Shown here: positions 43,989 through 55,955 of the stretch, in pieces | Layout of the letters: each line of letters starts with the position of its first letter | How positions within the stretch are numbered: the first letter of the stretch is position 1 | DNA from: Allomyces arbusculus | Taxonomy: Eukaryota > Blastocladiomycota > Blastocladiomycetes > Blastocladiales > Blastocladiaceae | NCBI GenBank assembly: GCA_027604705.1 | Contig: JADHYV010000025.1 | Coordinates: 62,001 to 126,000, forward strand | Length of the DNA stretch: 64,000 nucleotides | Direction of reading: 5' to 3' | Made by a program: the position numbers and the translations under genes | The notes under the pieces: generated by a model | Told to the model about the DNA's origin: nothing | The model's input: the letters and a program-made list of their open reading frames with translations, nothing else | Database searches by the model: none

Positions 43989-44540
43989 GCTGCTGGTCGT
44001 CTATCGTGGAATCGAGTCTATGGAACGCGCCGCGGCAAGAGTGGAAAGGACAGATGTGTGAGCGCGAGAGGTTGTCTATTTCGAGCGTCCCGAGTCGATA
44101 TTCTGGAGAGAAAGCATCGCCGACAAGCGCGCGCGGATTTTGTAGTTGCAGTCACCCGTGGTTTCATCGCAACGCGTGCACAATGCCTAAGACGCGCTAT
44201 ACGCGTCCGCGAGTGCATTGACACGGGAATAAAAGAAAACCGGCTATCATAGCAAAGAAACTATCACGGGGAGCCCCTAGCGGCCCATGTTGGTGAAAGA
44301 AGTGATCATGACGTTCATGACATTATGGCCCTTTTGGTGGTCACTTCGGCTGGCAAATGAAACAGTTCGCGCCCGGGCTGAGTATGAAGCCCGTTGAGAA
44401 TATCAATGTCCATCGTTTGCAGCACGCTGGGCATGAAAAGCCGGCCGTGTTGCTGACACGTGGCCATCAATTTTGAGGGCATGTTTGGCAGTCAGCAGTC
44501 TTGGGAGCTGCTTTGATGACTGCATCAAACCTGCCACAAA
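43989..44540. other. Intergenic region, nothing recognised
   Basis: The 550 bases upstream of the PD-(D/E)XK candidate grade from GC-rich to AT-richer sequence. No gene or repeat recognised. Confidence 0.4.
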
Positions 44541-45760
44541 TCAAATTCACTCCAATTCATTTACTTGGTGGGTGATGCGAAGAAAAATGGAGTGACAGTT
44601 CAATGCTCGCCACCAAGTTGATCTGCTGCTGTTGGCCTTTGCCATCAAACGTCGTTGCATGTATTCCAACCACAAAAATCGACAAGCGAGCAACCACTCA
44701 AGCGCTAGCAATGCCGTCCGAATCCCAGTCTTCACACACGCCTCATCCCGCCATGGCGGCTTCGGCCAAGACGCACAGCACGTAGCCCAGAAAGGCGAGC
44801 ATCAACACAATAGCACCAAACTTGGAGACAATGAGCTCAAGGTCAATGCCCACATACGAATCGCCATTCCACGAGTCAATGATGACCGCATCGAAGGCGA
44901 TCAGGTTGACGTCTGGGCTCGCCCGCACGATCTTGAGCACATCATTCTTGAGCACGTCGTTCGTGTTGGCGGACATAACAGGGGCCAGCATGCATCCCAG
45001 CGCCTGCCATGCAGCCACTCTGGCAGCACATGTGTGCACCTTGCCCACAGCTGTCACCACCTTGTATTTCGGCTCCACGCACGAGGAAATGTGAATATGA
45101 GACAGTGGGTTGGTCAATTTTGCGCATGACGATCATGAATGAGCGGGTGCCAACCATTTGCATACTGCTCCAGACTTGACCTTGATGTAGGCAGCTTTGG
45201 CCCTGTGCCAGCCACAATTATTTTGATCACAATCTCCAACGTGCCAGCTGACGCCATCAGGAAGAGCCGTTTTGAAAAGATGGTCATCGAATAAGCAGTG
45301 TCTCCGCCTTTGGTATGAACCGTGCAGTCAGTGTTGCTTGTGGTGCTGCTTGTGGGGATCAACATGGTGCCTGCATTGCAATGGAATATGGATACACATG
45401 AACATTGTGTCAAATCATGCATTTGTCCTGGCCCGCTTGAGCGCTTGACCTTGCCAATTCAGGTATAGATCCTTGACTGCCCATTGATTGTCACCTCTAC
45501 TGCTCGCCAAGGCAGAACAAGTTGGTCACAACCAGGCATGACTTGCTGGTCATTGTGACCTTGAACATGTTTGAGATGGACCTGACACTTGAGCCAAAGG
45601 ACATCATATACCACTTGTTGAGCGTCACAATCTCGGTCATGGCGTGAACTGGCGTGGCCACAATCACAAGCAGGGCAAGCATTGCCATTAGCATGATTGT
45701 TGTGGGTTGAGCCATCATCATGTATTGAGCCATGTTGCAACAGTGAAAGCGTGCAGGGGT
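44541..45760 (-). pseudogene. Decayed gene for a secreted or surface protein
   Basis: The minus strand at about 45715 encodes a clear signal peptide (hydrophobic TIMLMAMLALLVIVATPVHA) followed by MTEIVTLNKWYMMSFG, FKVTMTSKSCLVV and TNLFCLGEQ. A VEVTINGQSRIYT segment then continues in a different frame. A later block at 45330-45180 reads AYSMTIFSKRLFLMASAG and EIVIKIIVAGTGPK, and a last block near 44830-44745 is a membrane helix (FGAIVLMLAFLGYVLCVLAE). The order fits a fungal surface protein with a beta-rich ectodomain (the TDxFCxGE..VxxNG style) and a C-terminal anchor. At least one change of frame without splice signals is visible, so I call it decayed. The sequence is CpG-poor. Confidence 0.42.
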
Positions 45761-46254
45761 TGAGGGCTGGAAAGCGCGTCACAAGTTCAGAGGCAGGGGT
45801 TCTATAAAGACAGAAAGAGGTAGGGAGAGGGGATGAGCTATGTCTGCAAACTTGTATGGACTGGAGAGATGGGCCAGTTGCACTTGAGCAGGTGCCCCTG
45901 CACAGGCCATGAACAAAATAGAATGTGTGGCAGAGAGCTCCATGGCCCAGTTCCTGGATTGCACATTGTGCGTTGGCGGCCGTGTGGGATCAAGAAAGCA
46001 ATGAAGTGGAATGATGCGAGCCTTGCCAACATCCATTTCTCTCCATTTCTCGCACCTGCCTGTCGAACCCAAGACGAAAGCTGTAATAGCATTCCATTGT
46101 TCACAAACAGGGGGAAAGTCTGGGTCCAACTTGCCGCCATTGGGAAGCGTTGAACGCTGAAAGCCTGAACATGACAACCACATCTCAGTCAACACCACGG
46201 CAATGAAAGGCCCACTCAACGCTGTATTCCACCAAAGACCTCCATTTCAAACAT
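45761..46254. other. Intergenic region between secreted-protein remnant and eS8 gene
   Basis: About 500 bases of CpG-poor sequence. Open frames are present on both strands, but none has supporting motifs. Confidence 0.4.
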
Positions 46255-47489
46255 TTAGCGCTTGCTGGTGATCTTGCGCAGGTAGAACTCGAGCTCCTTG
46301 CCCTCGAGAATGTACCCGTCGGCGCGGCCCGACTGGCCGGGGCGCGACGCGATCGCGGCAATCAGACGGCCCTTGGCGAACTGCTGCTCGAGATGCGGGT
46401 CAACCTTGGCGTTCGCCTGGCGAGCGTCCACCTTGCGCTGGACACGCGACGACCGCGCCTTGTTGATCTCCTCCTCGGCCTGCTCCGCACCCTTCTTCGA
46501 CTTGCGGCCGAGCGGGGTCGCGTAGTGCGCCTCGTACCACTGACGGTAAGGGGTCGCGTCGATCTCAACAATGGCACTAGATAGGGGCGGGGCATAACGT
46601 CAGCTCCTTTTGTCAACCTAACGGACAAACCGAGCAGACAGCAGGAAACGCACCCCTTGACGAGCGTCTTGGTGCGGACCAGCTCGTTGTTCGAGGCGTT
46701 GTAGACGACGTCGAGAATACGCGTCTTGCGCGTCGTCGCCTCCGAGCCCCACGAGAAGTTGCCCGTGTCGAGACGGAGGGCGCGGAACTTGGTGTTGCCA
46801 CCGCGGACGCGCACGTGGTGCACGCGCGTCACACCGATCTTGGTGTTCGCCGGCTGACGACCGAGCTCGAACTTCCGCTTCTTGCGGTACTGAGCGCGCT
46901 TGGCACCCGTATGGGCGCGCTTGTGGCGGGAGTCACGAGAGATACCTGCGTGACAGGGAGAGAAAACGGGCGTGAGCAGGAGTGCTCAACGCGCAAATGA
47001 CGAGAACGAGCTCCACCGCCGGAATAACCACCACCACCGAGCCGAGCGCACAGGTCGTCGTTGCAACGATTGTGCAGGTCCCGCCAAAATAACGGCCGAT
47101 GTGACGCCGCAGCTGGGCCGCAATATCGTAATCGCCACGGCCAAAACGAGAGTGACCACCCCCCCCCCCACCAACGACGCCGAAATTGGGCTGCCAACAC
47201 ACCGCAAGCTCACGAAACCCACAGTTTCGAGGGCCTAGAAAGATGCCGCAACGATGCGAGCGAAAATGGTGCGTTCCCGGCGAGAATGGCGGTCGTTTCG
47301 GGTGGATTGCGGGGGTGGTCACGGTAGTCCATCCGTTTGGGTGGGCAAGCGAATTGGTGCAGCGAGACGGCGGCAACGACGGCGTGCGCCGGGACAACGA
47401 TTTCGGGGTCGAGCTGGCGCATGGCGATGGCGGTGGTGGTGGTGGTTTCGGTGCGGTTCGGCGGGGATGATAGGGCTCCCCGTACCCAT
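46255..47489 (-). CDS. RPS8: 40S ribosomal protein eS8
   Basis: Structural protein of the small ribosomal subunit. Three exons on the minus strand: 47489-47486 (only ATGG), 46945-46654 and 46576-46255, giving 205 residues, the normal length. The sequence matches eukaryotic S8 throughout: [74 protein letters not shown], then [38 protein letters not shown] and [13 protein letters not shown]. The first exon is inferred: the second exon needs a preceding ATG-G to start MGISRD, and ATGG followed by a GTACGG donor occurs once at a suitable place, with a 540-base intron. Early long introns are common in fungal ribosomal-protein genes. Intron 2 is 77 bases. Confidence 0.93.
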
Positions 47490-47894
47490 GGTTGACTAGT
47501 CGGCGTTGTCGACCAACTTGGGAAGAGGAAGTTTCAAAAGTTGGCGATGCTGGGCTGCAAGGCGGGGCTGTGCTGCGCGGTGGCTCGAGATGATTTGTGG
47601 CATGTGATGAATGGAGAGGTGTGGCAGGCAGGAGGCGGATCACGACACCGCGTCTCTCACCGCACACAACCGGATCATCCACCAACTTGTCACGAGCGCT
47701 TTACAACTGATCGTTCGATCGAAGCTGTCAGCGCGACAATCGGTCCTCCACGCTTGCACCCACCCGCTGCACTCGATCCACGACGACAAGCTGCACCCGC
47801 TGCTCGACGACACGCTCCCCCGCTGTCCGACTTCAAGTTGCCGCAACTGCTACCTTCCGACCCAATCTGGACTCGACCCTCGACCCACGCAACC
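47490..47894. promoter_or_regulatory. Divergent region of eS8 gene and coiled-coil gene
   Basis: The 405 bases lie between two outward-facing start codons. Promoters of both genes are expected. A homopolymer C run at 47160-47169 lies further down inside the eS8 first intron. Confidence 0.4.
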
Positions 47895-48542
47895 ATGCTC
47901 TCCAACACGCCCTCGTCCACCACCACCCCTGCCGGCGCGCCGCGCCGCGTCCACGATCCCGACTCTGCACCCGCGCCTGCGCCCGTCGCCACCTCTCCCA
48001 CTGACGACCTGTGGGCCCCGCGCGTCCCCGCGGCCGCCGACACACTCACGCTCGCCGACCTGAACCGCGAACTCGAATCGCTGCGCAGCGCGGTGCTCGA
48101 CCGTTCTGCCGCGCTCGACCTCGACGCGCACATCCACCAGCCGGAGGAGGATCCGATCGAGGTCGTGCCGGATACGACGAGCGACGCAGCGTTGATGGAC
48201 GTGGCCGGGTTACTGCAGGCGATGGAGTCAGCCGACAAGTGGCTCGGCGTGTTGGATGGCCGATTTGATGCGTTGAATGCGCAGTTAGATGCGTTGTTGG
48301 GGGCATTGGGAGAGGAGGACGACGAAGAGAGGGAGGATGTAAGCGATGAGGAGGAGGAGGTGCTGGACGAGGAGGTGGGGGACGTGGGTGAGACGATTGT
48401 CGCGGAGGCCGCGAAACGAGTCGCGGCCGCCAAGGACGCTGATGCGGTGGGGACGGCAACGGCGGGTTCAAGGAAGTCGCTGGCGCACACGGCCGTGAGC
48501 GCAGAGGTCGCGCACGCGGTGGGTGCGGAGAAGTCCAAGTAA
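47895..48542 (+). CDS. Acidic coiled-coil protein, function unknown
   Basis: Single exon of 215 residues. The ATG at 47895 has a good context (CAACCATGC); an upstream in-frame extension lacks coding character. After a Pro/Ala-rich N terminus, residues 55-80 (TLTLADLNRELESLRSAV) and about 100-140 (AGLLQAMESADKWLGVLDGR, FDALNAQLDALLGAL) form heptad-like helices. A strongly acidic stretch EEDDEEREDVSDEEEEVLDEE follows in part, then an Ala-rich tail ending VGAEKSK. No signal peptide, membrane helix or known domain. It is the divergent neighbour of eS8. I do not recognise the family. Confidence 0.65.
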   Translation: MLSNTPSSTTTPAGAPRRVHDPDSAPAPAPVATSPTDDLWAPRVPAAADTLTLADLNRELESLRSAVLDRSAALDLDAHIHQPEEDPIEVVPDTTSDAALMDVAGLLQAMESADKWLGVLDGRFDALNAQLDALLGALGEEDDEEREDVSDEEEEVLDEEVGDVGETIVAEAAKRVAAAKDADAVGTATAGSRKSLAHTAVSAEVAHAVGAEKSK

Positions 48543-48646
48543 GACAGTAAAAAACATGGTTTGATTGAGATCTGCGAGATGTGTATATTATGTACAAGAG
48601 CGCGCTGAAGCACGCCGGTTGGCCGCGCGTGGACGGTCCGCGGCCT

Positions 48647-49670
48647 TCACATGCGGTCGATCTTGTCGCTCACATACTGCGTGACGTGCGTTTTGGGCAC
48701 GTTGCGGAATGGCACATTGTCGTCGTCGAAAAACTGGATCTGGTACATGGGTTCCGGCGAGCCTTTCTATAAATCGGTTGGACGCACGGTGAGACCCGAC
48801 GCGTCGCGGTGATAAAACATGGCTGTGGAAGGAAACACGCACTTTTGGCGGCGCGACAACGACGGCCTTATAGAACGCGGTCGTGTCGGGGTAACACGCC
48901 ATGACCGTGCACCCTTGCGGGAAGTCCGGGTAGTTTGGCGGTGGCAGCGGGATAATGTCGTGCTCGGTCACAGAAAATGCGGGACTGACGCGGGTCGAGG
49001 GTCAGGACCAAACGTGCCATGCGTGAGAATGAAAGCGCCCGCAACACGTACGACTCGTTCTCGATATCCGCGACTTCGTAGAGCCCGTTCTTCATCGTCT
49101 TGACGATCGCCCAGATCCATGCGTGCTGTCCGTCGACCATGGTGTGCACGGCCACGTTGGTACCCGGGCCCACGACAATGTTGGGAAATTTGCTAACCAG
49201 AGGAGCATGTCAGCGTCGTGCCACTTCACAATCGCGCACACAGGTCGTGACCACACGTACAGCTTGGGTCGCTTCACCTCCGATCCGGGATGCCTGAAAT
49301 GCCTTCCAATTGCGGGCACCACCACCGTCGCCTGCACCGACCCGGACGACCCCGCACGGTCACTCGCGCTTCCCGGCCTCCCACCAGCGGCCGACGGCGC
49401 ACGTAATGCCGCGAGTGCGTCTTGTGCCTGCTGCAAGTGCCGCTGCTCGTCGCGGACCTTGGCGAGCGTTGCGCGGTATGTGGCCAGCAGTTCGTCCCAT
49501 TTCTCGAGATCGTGTGGCGGTGGGGCGCGTGCGAGTTGCGAGTGGAGCGCGGCGGCACGCTGCAAGTGCTTTTCCTCGGCGTCGCGCAGGTCGTCGATTT
49601 GCAGAAAGTGCACGCGGGCGGCGGTCCAGTGGCGCATGTGCGCGGCGGCCGAGGTCGGGTTCGAGGACAT
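48647..49670 (-). CDS. SGF29: SGF29, SAGA-associated tandem-Tudor protein
   Basis: Subunit of the SAGA histone acetyltransferase module that binds di- and trimethylated histone H3 Lys4 through a tandem Tudor domain. Exons on the minus strand 49670-49261, 49192-49052, 48984-48843 and 48766-48647 (introns 68, 67 and 76 bases) give 270 residues. The N-terminal half is a coiled coil (DLRDAEEKHLQRAAALHS, KVRDEQRHLQQAQDAL). The C-terminal Tudor pair shows GTNVAVHTMVDGQHAWIWAI, GLYEVADIENES, FSVTEHDIIPLPPPNYP, VMACYPDTTAFYKAVVV and MYQIQFFDDDN-VPFRNVP up to VTQYVSDKIDRM. The aromatic and acidic positions of the methyl-lysine pocket (Tyr and Phe in the YPDTTAFY segment, Asp in VADIE) are present. The gene is head to head with a SNF2-type remodeller. 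Confidence 0.92.
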
Positions 49671-50027
49671 GGTCGTGGTTGGATTGAATTGCGGGCGGTT
49701 GCTGGTAGTGCCGTGGCCGCGATCAGGCGCGGGATCAGGGGCGTCGATATCGTCAACAGCTTGGCGGCGAGCGAGTGCAGCGTGATTGAGGACGCAGACG
49801 CCTCAAAACTCATCCGACAGCCGTGGCATGGTACGCACCTGACGCGAACCCTAAGTGCCTCTGCCCTGGTCGTCTCACCTCTCCGCGCCTTGCGTTCGTC
49901 GGACGTGGACCCCGCACCATCGCCGACCACCAAACCGCGCGCAGACCACCGCCAACTTACCGCAGCGCGACCCCCGTGGCGCGCCCCGCCCCCGTCCCTG
50001 CCCCCGACCCGCGCACCACCCGTTCCC
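49671..50027. promoter_or_regulatory. Shared divergent promoter region of SGF29 and SNF2-type remodeller
   Basis: Only 357 bases separate the two start codons, so the two chromatin genes must share or closely juxtapose promoters. I cannot name specific factor sites. Confidence 0.45.
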
Positions 50028-50167
50028 ATGGACCCAAACTTCCCGTCGGCGCCGCCACCGCCCTTGTCGGGCATCGCACCGCCCGCCACGGCCGCGCCGC
50101 CGCTGCACCAGTTCCCGCCGCACGTGCAACAGCAATTCCTGCAGCAACAGCAGCAGCAGCAGCTGGC

Positions 50168-50199
<32 letters not shown>

Positions 50200-53100
50200 T
50201 CGCGCAACCGCAGCAGGCACAAGGGCAAGCACAGCAGGCCATGGCCAACCCGGCCGCACACATTGCCAAGCTCGTGCAGGTGCGGCCCTTTGGCTCCATG
50301 GTGTCCGTCGCGTGTGCGCCCATCACTGACGGGATCAATTTCGAATAACCATAACCAGGTGCTCAAGATCAAGCAGCAGCAGGGGCTCACCGAGACCAAC
50401 GACCCCGAGTACGCGAGAATCGTGCAGGTGTTGCGCGCGTTCAAGGCCAAGAGCGACTTGCACCAGCAACAGCAACAGCAGCAGCTCCAGCAGCAACAGC
50501 AACAGCAGCAGTCGTTCGCGCCGCAGCAGCCGCACGCGCAGTCGCAGCAGCAGCTCCACGCGCAGCAGCTCCAGCAGCTCCAGCAGCAGCAGCAGCTTCA
50601 ACAACTTCAACAACAGCAGCAACTGCAGCAGCAACAACTCCAGCAACTCCAGCACACGCTCGCGCACCCGCCGTCGCAACCGCAACTTCCACCGCAGCCG
50701 CTCGCGCACCCACAGCCGCAACCGCAAGATGCCGCGCCCGCGCCCGCACCCGTCGCGGCCCCACCACCTACCGGCAGCGCGCCGACGCCCGCGATGCTCG
50801 CGACCATGACTGAGGACCAGAAACTGCACTTCAAGCTGCAAGTGCAGGTCTTCCAGCTTCTCTCCAAAAACATGCCGGTCCCGCCGCAACTGCAGGCGGC
50901 CCTGCAAGCCGCTGCTGCCAAGGCCGCTGCCACTTCCTCATCCTCCACTTCCGCTGCCGAACCCGCCGCGCCCGTGGCTGCGGCCCCGACGCCGCCCAAG
51001 CCGCAGATGCAGCTGACGCCGGATATGCGGATTGCGATTGTCGATCCGTGGGCCATGGTCGTGCGCCCGCCGACTGTTGCCGGGCAGCGCCTCTTGGTGC
51101 CAAGTATCTTGCCCGCTGGGATCGACCCGGTCGCCGTGCACGAGGAGCGCGAGCGCCGGATCGCCGCGCGGATGGCGAACCGCGTCAAGGAGTTGCAGGG
51201 GCTGCCGAGTAATTTGCCCGACGGGCCCGAGGCCGCGAACGCCAAGATTCGCGCGCTGATTGAGATGAAGGGGTTGAAGCTGGTCGAGAAGCAGCGGCAG
51301 GTGCGTTTGATTCGGTGTAGAGTTGCGACGTGCTGGAACACAAGATACCGACTCACTTGCCGACGAATAGTTGCGCGAAGAAGTCCTGCACGGCCTGCGC
51401 CGGTCGTCGATCCTCTTCACAGGCCCGGACCGGCACGCGTTCAAGCGCATCAAGCGGCCGTCCTTCCGCGAGCCCAAGACGACCGAAAAACTCGAGAAGC
51501 AGCAGCGCATGGAGCGCGAGAAGAAGGAACGCGCCAAGCACGCGGCCTACCTGGCGACGGTCGTGACGCACGCGACCAAGCTCAAGACCTACCACCAAAA
51601 AGCGCAGGACCGGTGGGCCAAGCTTGGCAAGTCGGTCTTGCAGCAGCACGTGCGGCTCGAAAAGGAAGAAAAGGAGCGGCGGCAGCGGATCGCGCAGGAA
51701 CGTTTGCGCGCGCTCAAGGCCGGCGACGAGGAGGCCTACCTGAAACTGATCGACCAGGCCAAGGACACGCGCATCACGCACTTGCTGCGGCAGACCGATG
51801 CGTTCCTCGACTCGCTCGCGCAGGCAGTCTCATCGCAGAAGGAGGCGATTTCGGGCACGCAGGTCGGTGCGGCACCTGCGATTCCAGGCGTGGCGCCCGT
51901 GCCGGGCGCGACCAATGTCGCGCTGGTCGATTACGAGCTCGACGATGCCAAGGCCGCCGAGATTGACGAGGACGATGTGATTGTGACCGAGGACGGGCGC
52001 AAGCTCGATTACTACGGCATGGCGCACCGCGTGCAAGAGACCATCTTGAAGCAGCCGTCGATCCTGGTCGGCGGCACGCTCAAGGAGTACCAGCTGCGCG
52101 GGCTCGAGTGGATGGTTTCGCTCTACAACAACCGGCTCAATGGGATCTTGGCCGACGAAATGGGGCTCGGCAAGACGATTCAGACGATTTCGCTCGTCAC
52201 GTTCCTGGTTGAAGCCAAGAAGCAGCCCGGCCCCTACCTCGTGATTGTGCCGCTCTCGACGATCACCAACTGGACGCTCGAGTTCGAAAAATGGGCGCCG
52301 ACGCTGCGCACGATCGTCTTCAAGGGTCCGCCCGTGGCACGGAAAGCGCAGGCGGCGCAGATCAAGACGGGCAACTTCAACGTGCTGCTCACGACGTTCG
52401 AGTACATTATTCGCGAAAAGAACGTGCTGTCCAAGGTCAAGTGGCTCTACACGATCATCGACGAGGGCCATCGCATGAAGAACGCGCAGTCGCGGCTCTC
52501 GGTCACGCTCACGCAGTTCTACTCCTCGCGGTACCGGCTGATCTTGACGGGCACGCCGCTGCAGAACAACTTGCCGGAGCTCTGGGCACTGCTCAATTTC
52601 GTCTTGCCGAAAATCTTTAACTCGCTCTCGTCGTTTGACGACTGGTTCTCGGCACCATTTGCCGACGTTTCGGGTGAAGAGAAGATCTCGCTCACCGAAG
52701 AAGAGACGCTGCTCGTCATCAAGCGTTTGCACAAGGTGCTGCGCCCGTTCCTGCTGCGCCGGTTAAAGAAGGACGTCGAGTCGGAACTGCCCGACAAGGT
52801 GGAGCGCGTGATCAAGACCAAGCTCTCAGCGCTGCAGTCGCGGCTCTACGACCAGGTCGCCGAGCACGGCGCAATCTTGGCCGGCGTGGAACGTAAGGGC
52901 GGCGGGATTCGTGGGCTCAACAACACGGTCATGCAACTGCGCAAGATTTGCAACCACCCGTTTGTGTTTGACGAAGTCGAGGACCTGATCACGCCTACGC
53001 GCGAGATCGACGACCAGATTTGGCGCGTCTCCGGCAAGTTTGAGCTGCTCGACCGAATTTTGCCGAAACTCATCAAGACGGGCCACCGCGTGCTCATGTT

Positions 53101-54784
53101 CTTCCAAATGACGCAGGTGATGAGCATCATGTCGGATTACTTGACGTATCGCGGCCTCCAGCACCTCAAGCTCGACGGGTCGACGAAAGCCGAGGACCGG
53201 CAGGATCATCTCAAGGTGTTCAACGCAAAGGATTCGCCCTATGTCGTGTTCCTGCTCTCTACGCGCGCCGGTGGGCTCGGGCTCAACTTGCAGACGGCCG
53301 ACACGGTGATTATCTTTGACTCGGACTGGAACCCGCACCAGGACTTGCAGGCGCAAGACCGCGCGCACCGCATCGGGCAGACCAAGGAAGTGCGCATTTT
53401 CCGGCTGATTACGGAACGGTCGGTCGAGGAACGCATCTTGGCGCGCGCGCAGTACAAGCTCGACATGGACGGCAAGGTCATTCAGGCCGGGAAATTCGAT
53501 AACAAATCGACGGCTGAGGAGCGCGAGCAGTTTTTGCGGTCGCTGCTCGAAAACGATACGGCCGCCGGGCGCAGCAAGGACGACGACTCGGAGAACGAGG
53601 ACTTGACCAACGAGGAGTTGAACGAGATTCTCGCGCGGTCCGATGAGGAAGTGGCCATCTTTGCCGAAATGGACCGCCAGCTCGCCGCCGAGGAGGCGCA
53701 TCTCGGGCAGTTGCTCGGGCTGCCGGGAGCGCGCGAGCGGCTCATCACCGACGCCGAGCTCCCGGACGTGTTCAAGCGCGACATGTCGAAACTGCTGCAA
53801 GAGCAGCGGCGCGCGGCGAACGCGAACGTGGAGGGCCAGCGCAGTACGCGCCGCGACGTCGTCTACGACGACGGGCTCACCGAGGAACAGTTTGTGAACG
53901 CGATTGAGACCGACTCGTACGACCAGGTCGTCGACTCGCGCCGGTCCAAGCGTGGCGCCGCCAAGGGCAAGAGCAAGGCCAAGGCCGTCGCCGCGACTCC
54001 TGTGCCACCGGTCAACGATGACGAGGTCATGGCTGCTGCAGTCCCGGCGACACCGACGAACCGCAAGCGCGCGCGCGGTGGCACACGGCGCAACGAGGCC
54101 GCCCTCCTTGCTGCCGCAGCGGGCGCCGACATTGACCAGCCGCCGTCCAAGCGCGCCAAGAAAGCCGCGGCTCCGGCGCCCGCGGCGGTCCCGCTGGCCC
54201 CGCCCGTGCAGCGCGCGTACGACGTGATGCGTGCGGCCGTCGATGCGATGCTGGCGTCGACCGATCCGGACGACGACGACCGCCCGCGGACCGACCTCTT
54301 TCTCGACTTGCCATCGCGCCGCGAGTACCCGACGTACTACCTGGAAATCACGCAGCCGATTTCGTTGGCCGAGATTCAGGCGGCGATGAAGGCACGCAAG
54401 TACGGGACGGTCGATGCCGAGGCCGCGCTCGCGGCGTTTATTGCAGACGTGCACTTGATGTGCGCCAATGCGTGCCGGTTCAATCAGGAGGGGTCGTACG
54501 TGTATAACGACGCGCTTGTGCTGGATGAGGTTGCAACGGCGGTTGTGAACGATGGCCGCGCGCAGGTGCTGGCGATGGTCGCGCAGGGGGACGACGATGA
54601 GGAGGACGAGGACGAGTGGGCGCCTACCGGCAGTGCGGCGGCGGCAGGAGGGTCGTCGTCGGCGCGCGCTGGTGGGGCGCGTAACTCGCGCGCTGGGTCA
54701 CGGCCGTCGTCGTCGGCGGCGGCCCGCCGGGGGAAGGCTGCGCTGTCGTCAGCCAGCGACTCGGATGACAACTACTCCGCGTGA
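50028..54784 (+). CDS. SWI/SNF or RSC catalytic ATPase (Snf2/Sth1/BRG1 type)
   Basis: ATP-driven nucleosome remodeller. Exons 50028-50279, 50359-51300 and 51371-54784 (introns 79 and 70 bases) give 1535 residues. Domains: a Pro- and Gln-rich N terminus with a long polyGln tract (about residues 120-210); a QLQ domain near 235 (MTEDQKLHFKLQVQVFQLL); an HSA domain after the second intron (LREEVLHGLRRSS, RMEREKKERAKHAAYL); the ATPase with Walker A DEMGLGKT near 660, DEGH near 762 and the C-lobe beginning near 954 with DGSTKAEDRQDHL and QAQDRAHRIGQ; a SnAC-like segment; a basic linker with KRGAAKGKSKAK; and a bromodomain at about 1345-1460 (REYPTYYLEITQPISLAEI, ANACRFNQEGSYVYNDA). The QLQ-HSA-ATPase-bromodomain order is diagnostic of this subfamily. 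Snf2 and Sth1 cannot be told apart here. Confidence 0.96.
50464..50664 (+). repeat. CAG/CAA polyglutamine tract
   Basis: A 200-base run of mixed CAG, CAA, CTC and CTT codons encodes Gln with periodic Leu and a few His in the remodeller's N terminus. Codon mixing suggests an old, selected tract rather than a fresh expansion. Confidence 0.8.
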
Positions 54785-55955
54785 GCCATGTCGTTGATTG
54801 TCATGATGTCGTTGGGTTGAATGGAGTCAAGTTGTGTTGAATGGGTTTATTGTTATTGATCTCGTGTTTGTCTCGGATTTATGAATCAGGTCCTACCCAT
54901 CCAGCAACATGTCTTTCGCGTCACAAACCACTTTGCGCTGTTTTGATTTATGATTGCCTTCAGCACCGCCCGGCACATCCCGGCGCGTCCTCGCTCTGCA
55001 TGTACTCGCGTCACATCACGCAGACATCATCAGCCGTTGGTGCCCATGCTCGATCTTTGGACCAACGTCGGTATCGCTCAACGACGCGGTTCATACAGAC
55101 GAAACCGTTGATATTTCCCAACGACAAGTTTGACACAGACGAATGCGAAGGTCACGAGCGATGCTCAACTTTTCGTCAGCGAGGGGAGTAACAACCAACA
55201 CCAGGTCCATTTCAAAAGCGTTGCTGACGTTTCTGGTCGTCCTCATTGCTTGAACGTTCGTGCGTACGCACACCCACAAGAGGTAGCGGGCGAAGCCGGA
55301 ACGGGAACGTCACAGACGAGCCTGGTTAACCCGTACTTGAAATTGGCCTGACGCGGGAAATGGTTGCCATGAGCCATTCTCACGCACCCGTTATCATTGT
55401 GCGACAGTCAACAGCGTCATGGATTGTTCGTGCTGTAGAGAATGGTTCTGGCTGGGCTAAGCATCATCAATGGTGCTTTCGCGTATAGATCCGACGCGCT
55501 CCCAAGTTGATGGCTTGTTCTAAGAGCGTGAAGTGTATGAACTCGACCAGCCGTTCTCTTGACCTACAATGCGCAACCTGCCCTGAACCCAGCACCATGA
55601 ACGGGGTACGACAGAGCGCAACAAACAGTCGCGCTCATACTTGGATCGGATAGAACAGAAAGTGAAGCCGTTTCCACACAAAAGTCCCTTGCACGACGTT
55701 GTCAGTCTCGATCAAGATTGGAGCTGTCATCAAATTCGAAGTCAAGTCGCTCGAGGACGATTTCACGCTGTAAAAGCGCAGGACGTGAAGAGGGATAAAA
55801 ACTTCGTTCATGATATGAAGAAAACATCAACACCAACACCCAACATCACGGCTTGCAAAAACAACAATCAGAGCACAATGCCTGCGCGCTCAGAACCCCT
55901 CCAACCGCGTTACTCGAACAGCAGTTCCACTCACTCTCCTCCAGCCTCGTTCCAT
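54785..55955. other. Gene-free convergent region
   Basis: About 1.2 kb between the 3' ends of the remodeller gene and the next minus-strand gene. AT-richer than coding DNA here. I see no gene, RNA or repeat. Confidence 0.5.

Noticed and set aside
47541-47894. N-terminal extension of the coiled-coil gene
   Set aside because: The frame is open upstream, but the sequence is Cys/His/Trp-scattered without coding bias, and the ATG at 47895 has a better context at the start of the Pro/Ala-rich protein.
50335-50907. Leu-rich minus-strand frame that looks like a membrane protein
   Set aside because: It is the complement of the CAG/CAA polyGln tract, read as poly-Leu. It has no independent support.
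52826-54454. 542-residue minus-strand open frame
   Set aside because: Antisense to the SNF2-type ATPase exon, where the plus strand has complete helicase and bromodomain motifs.
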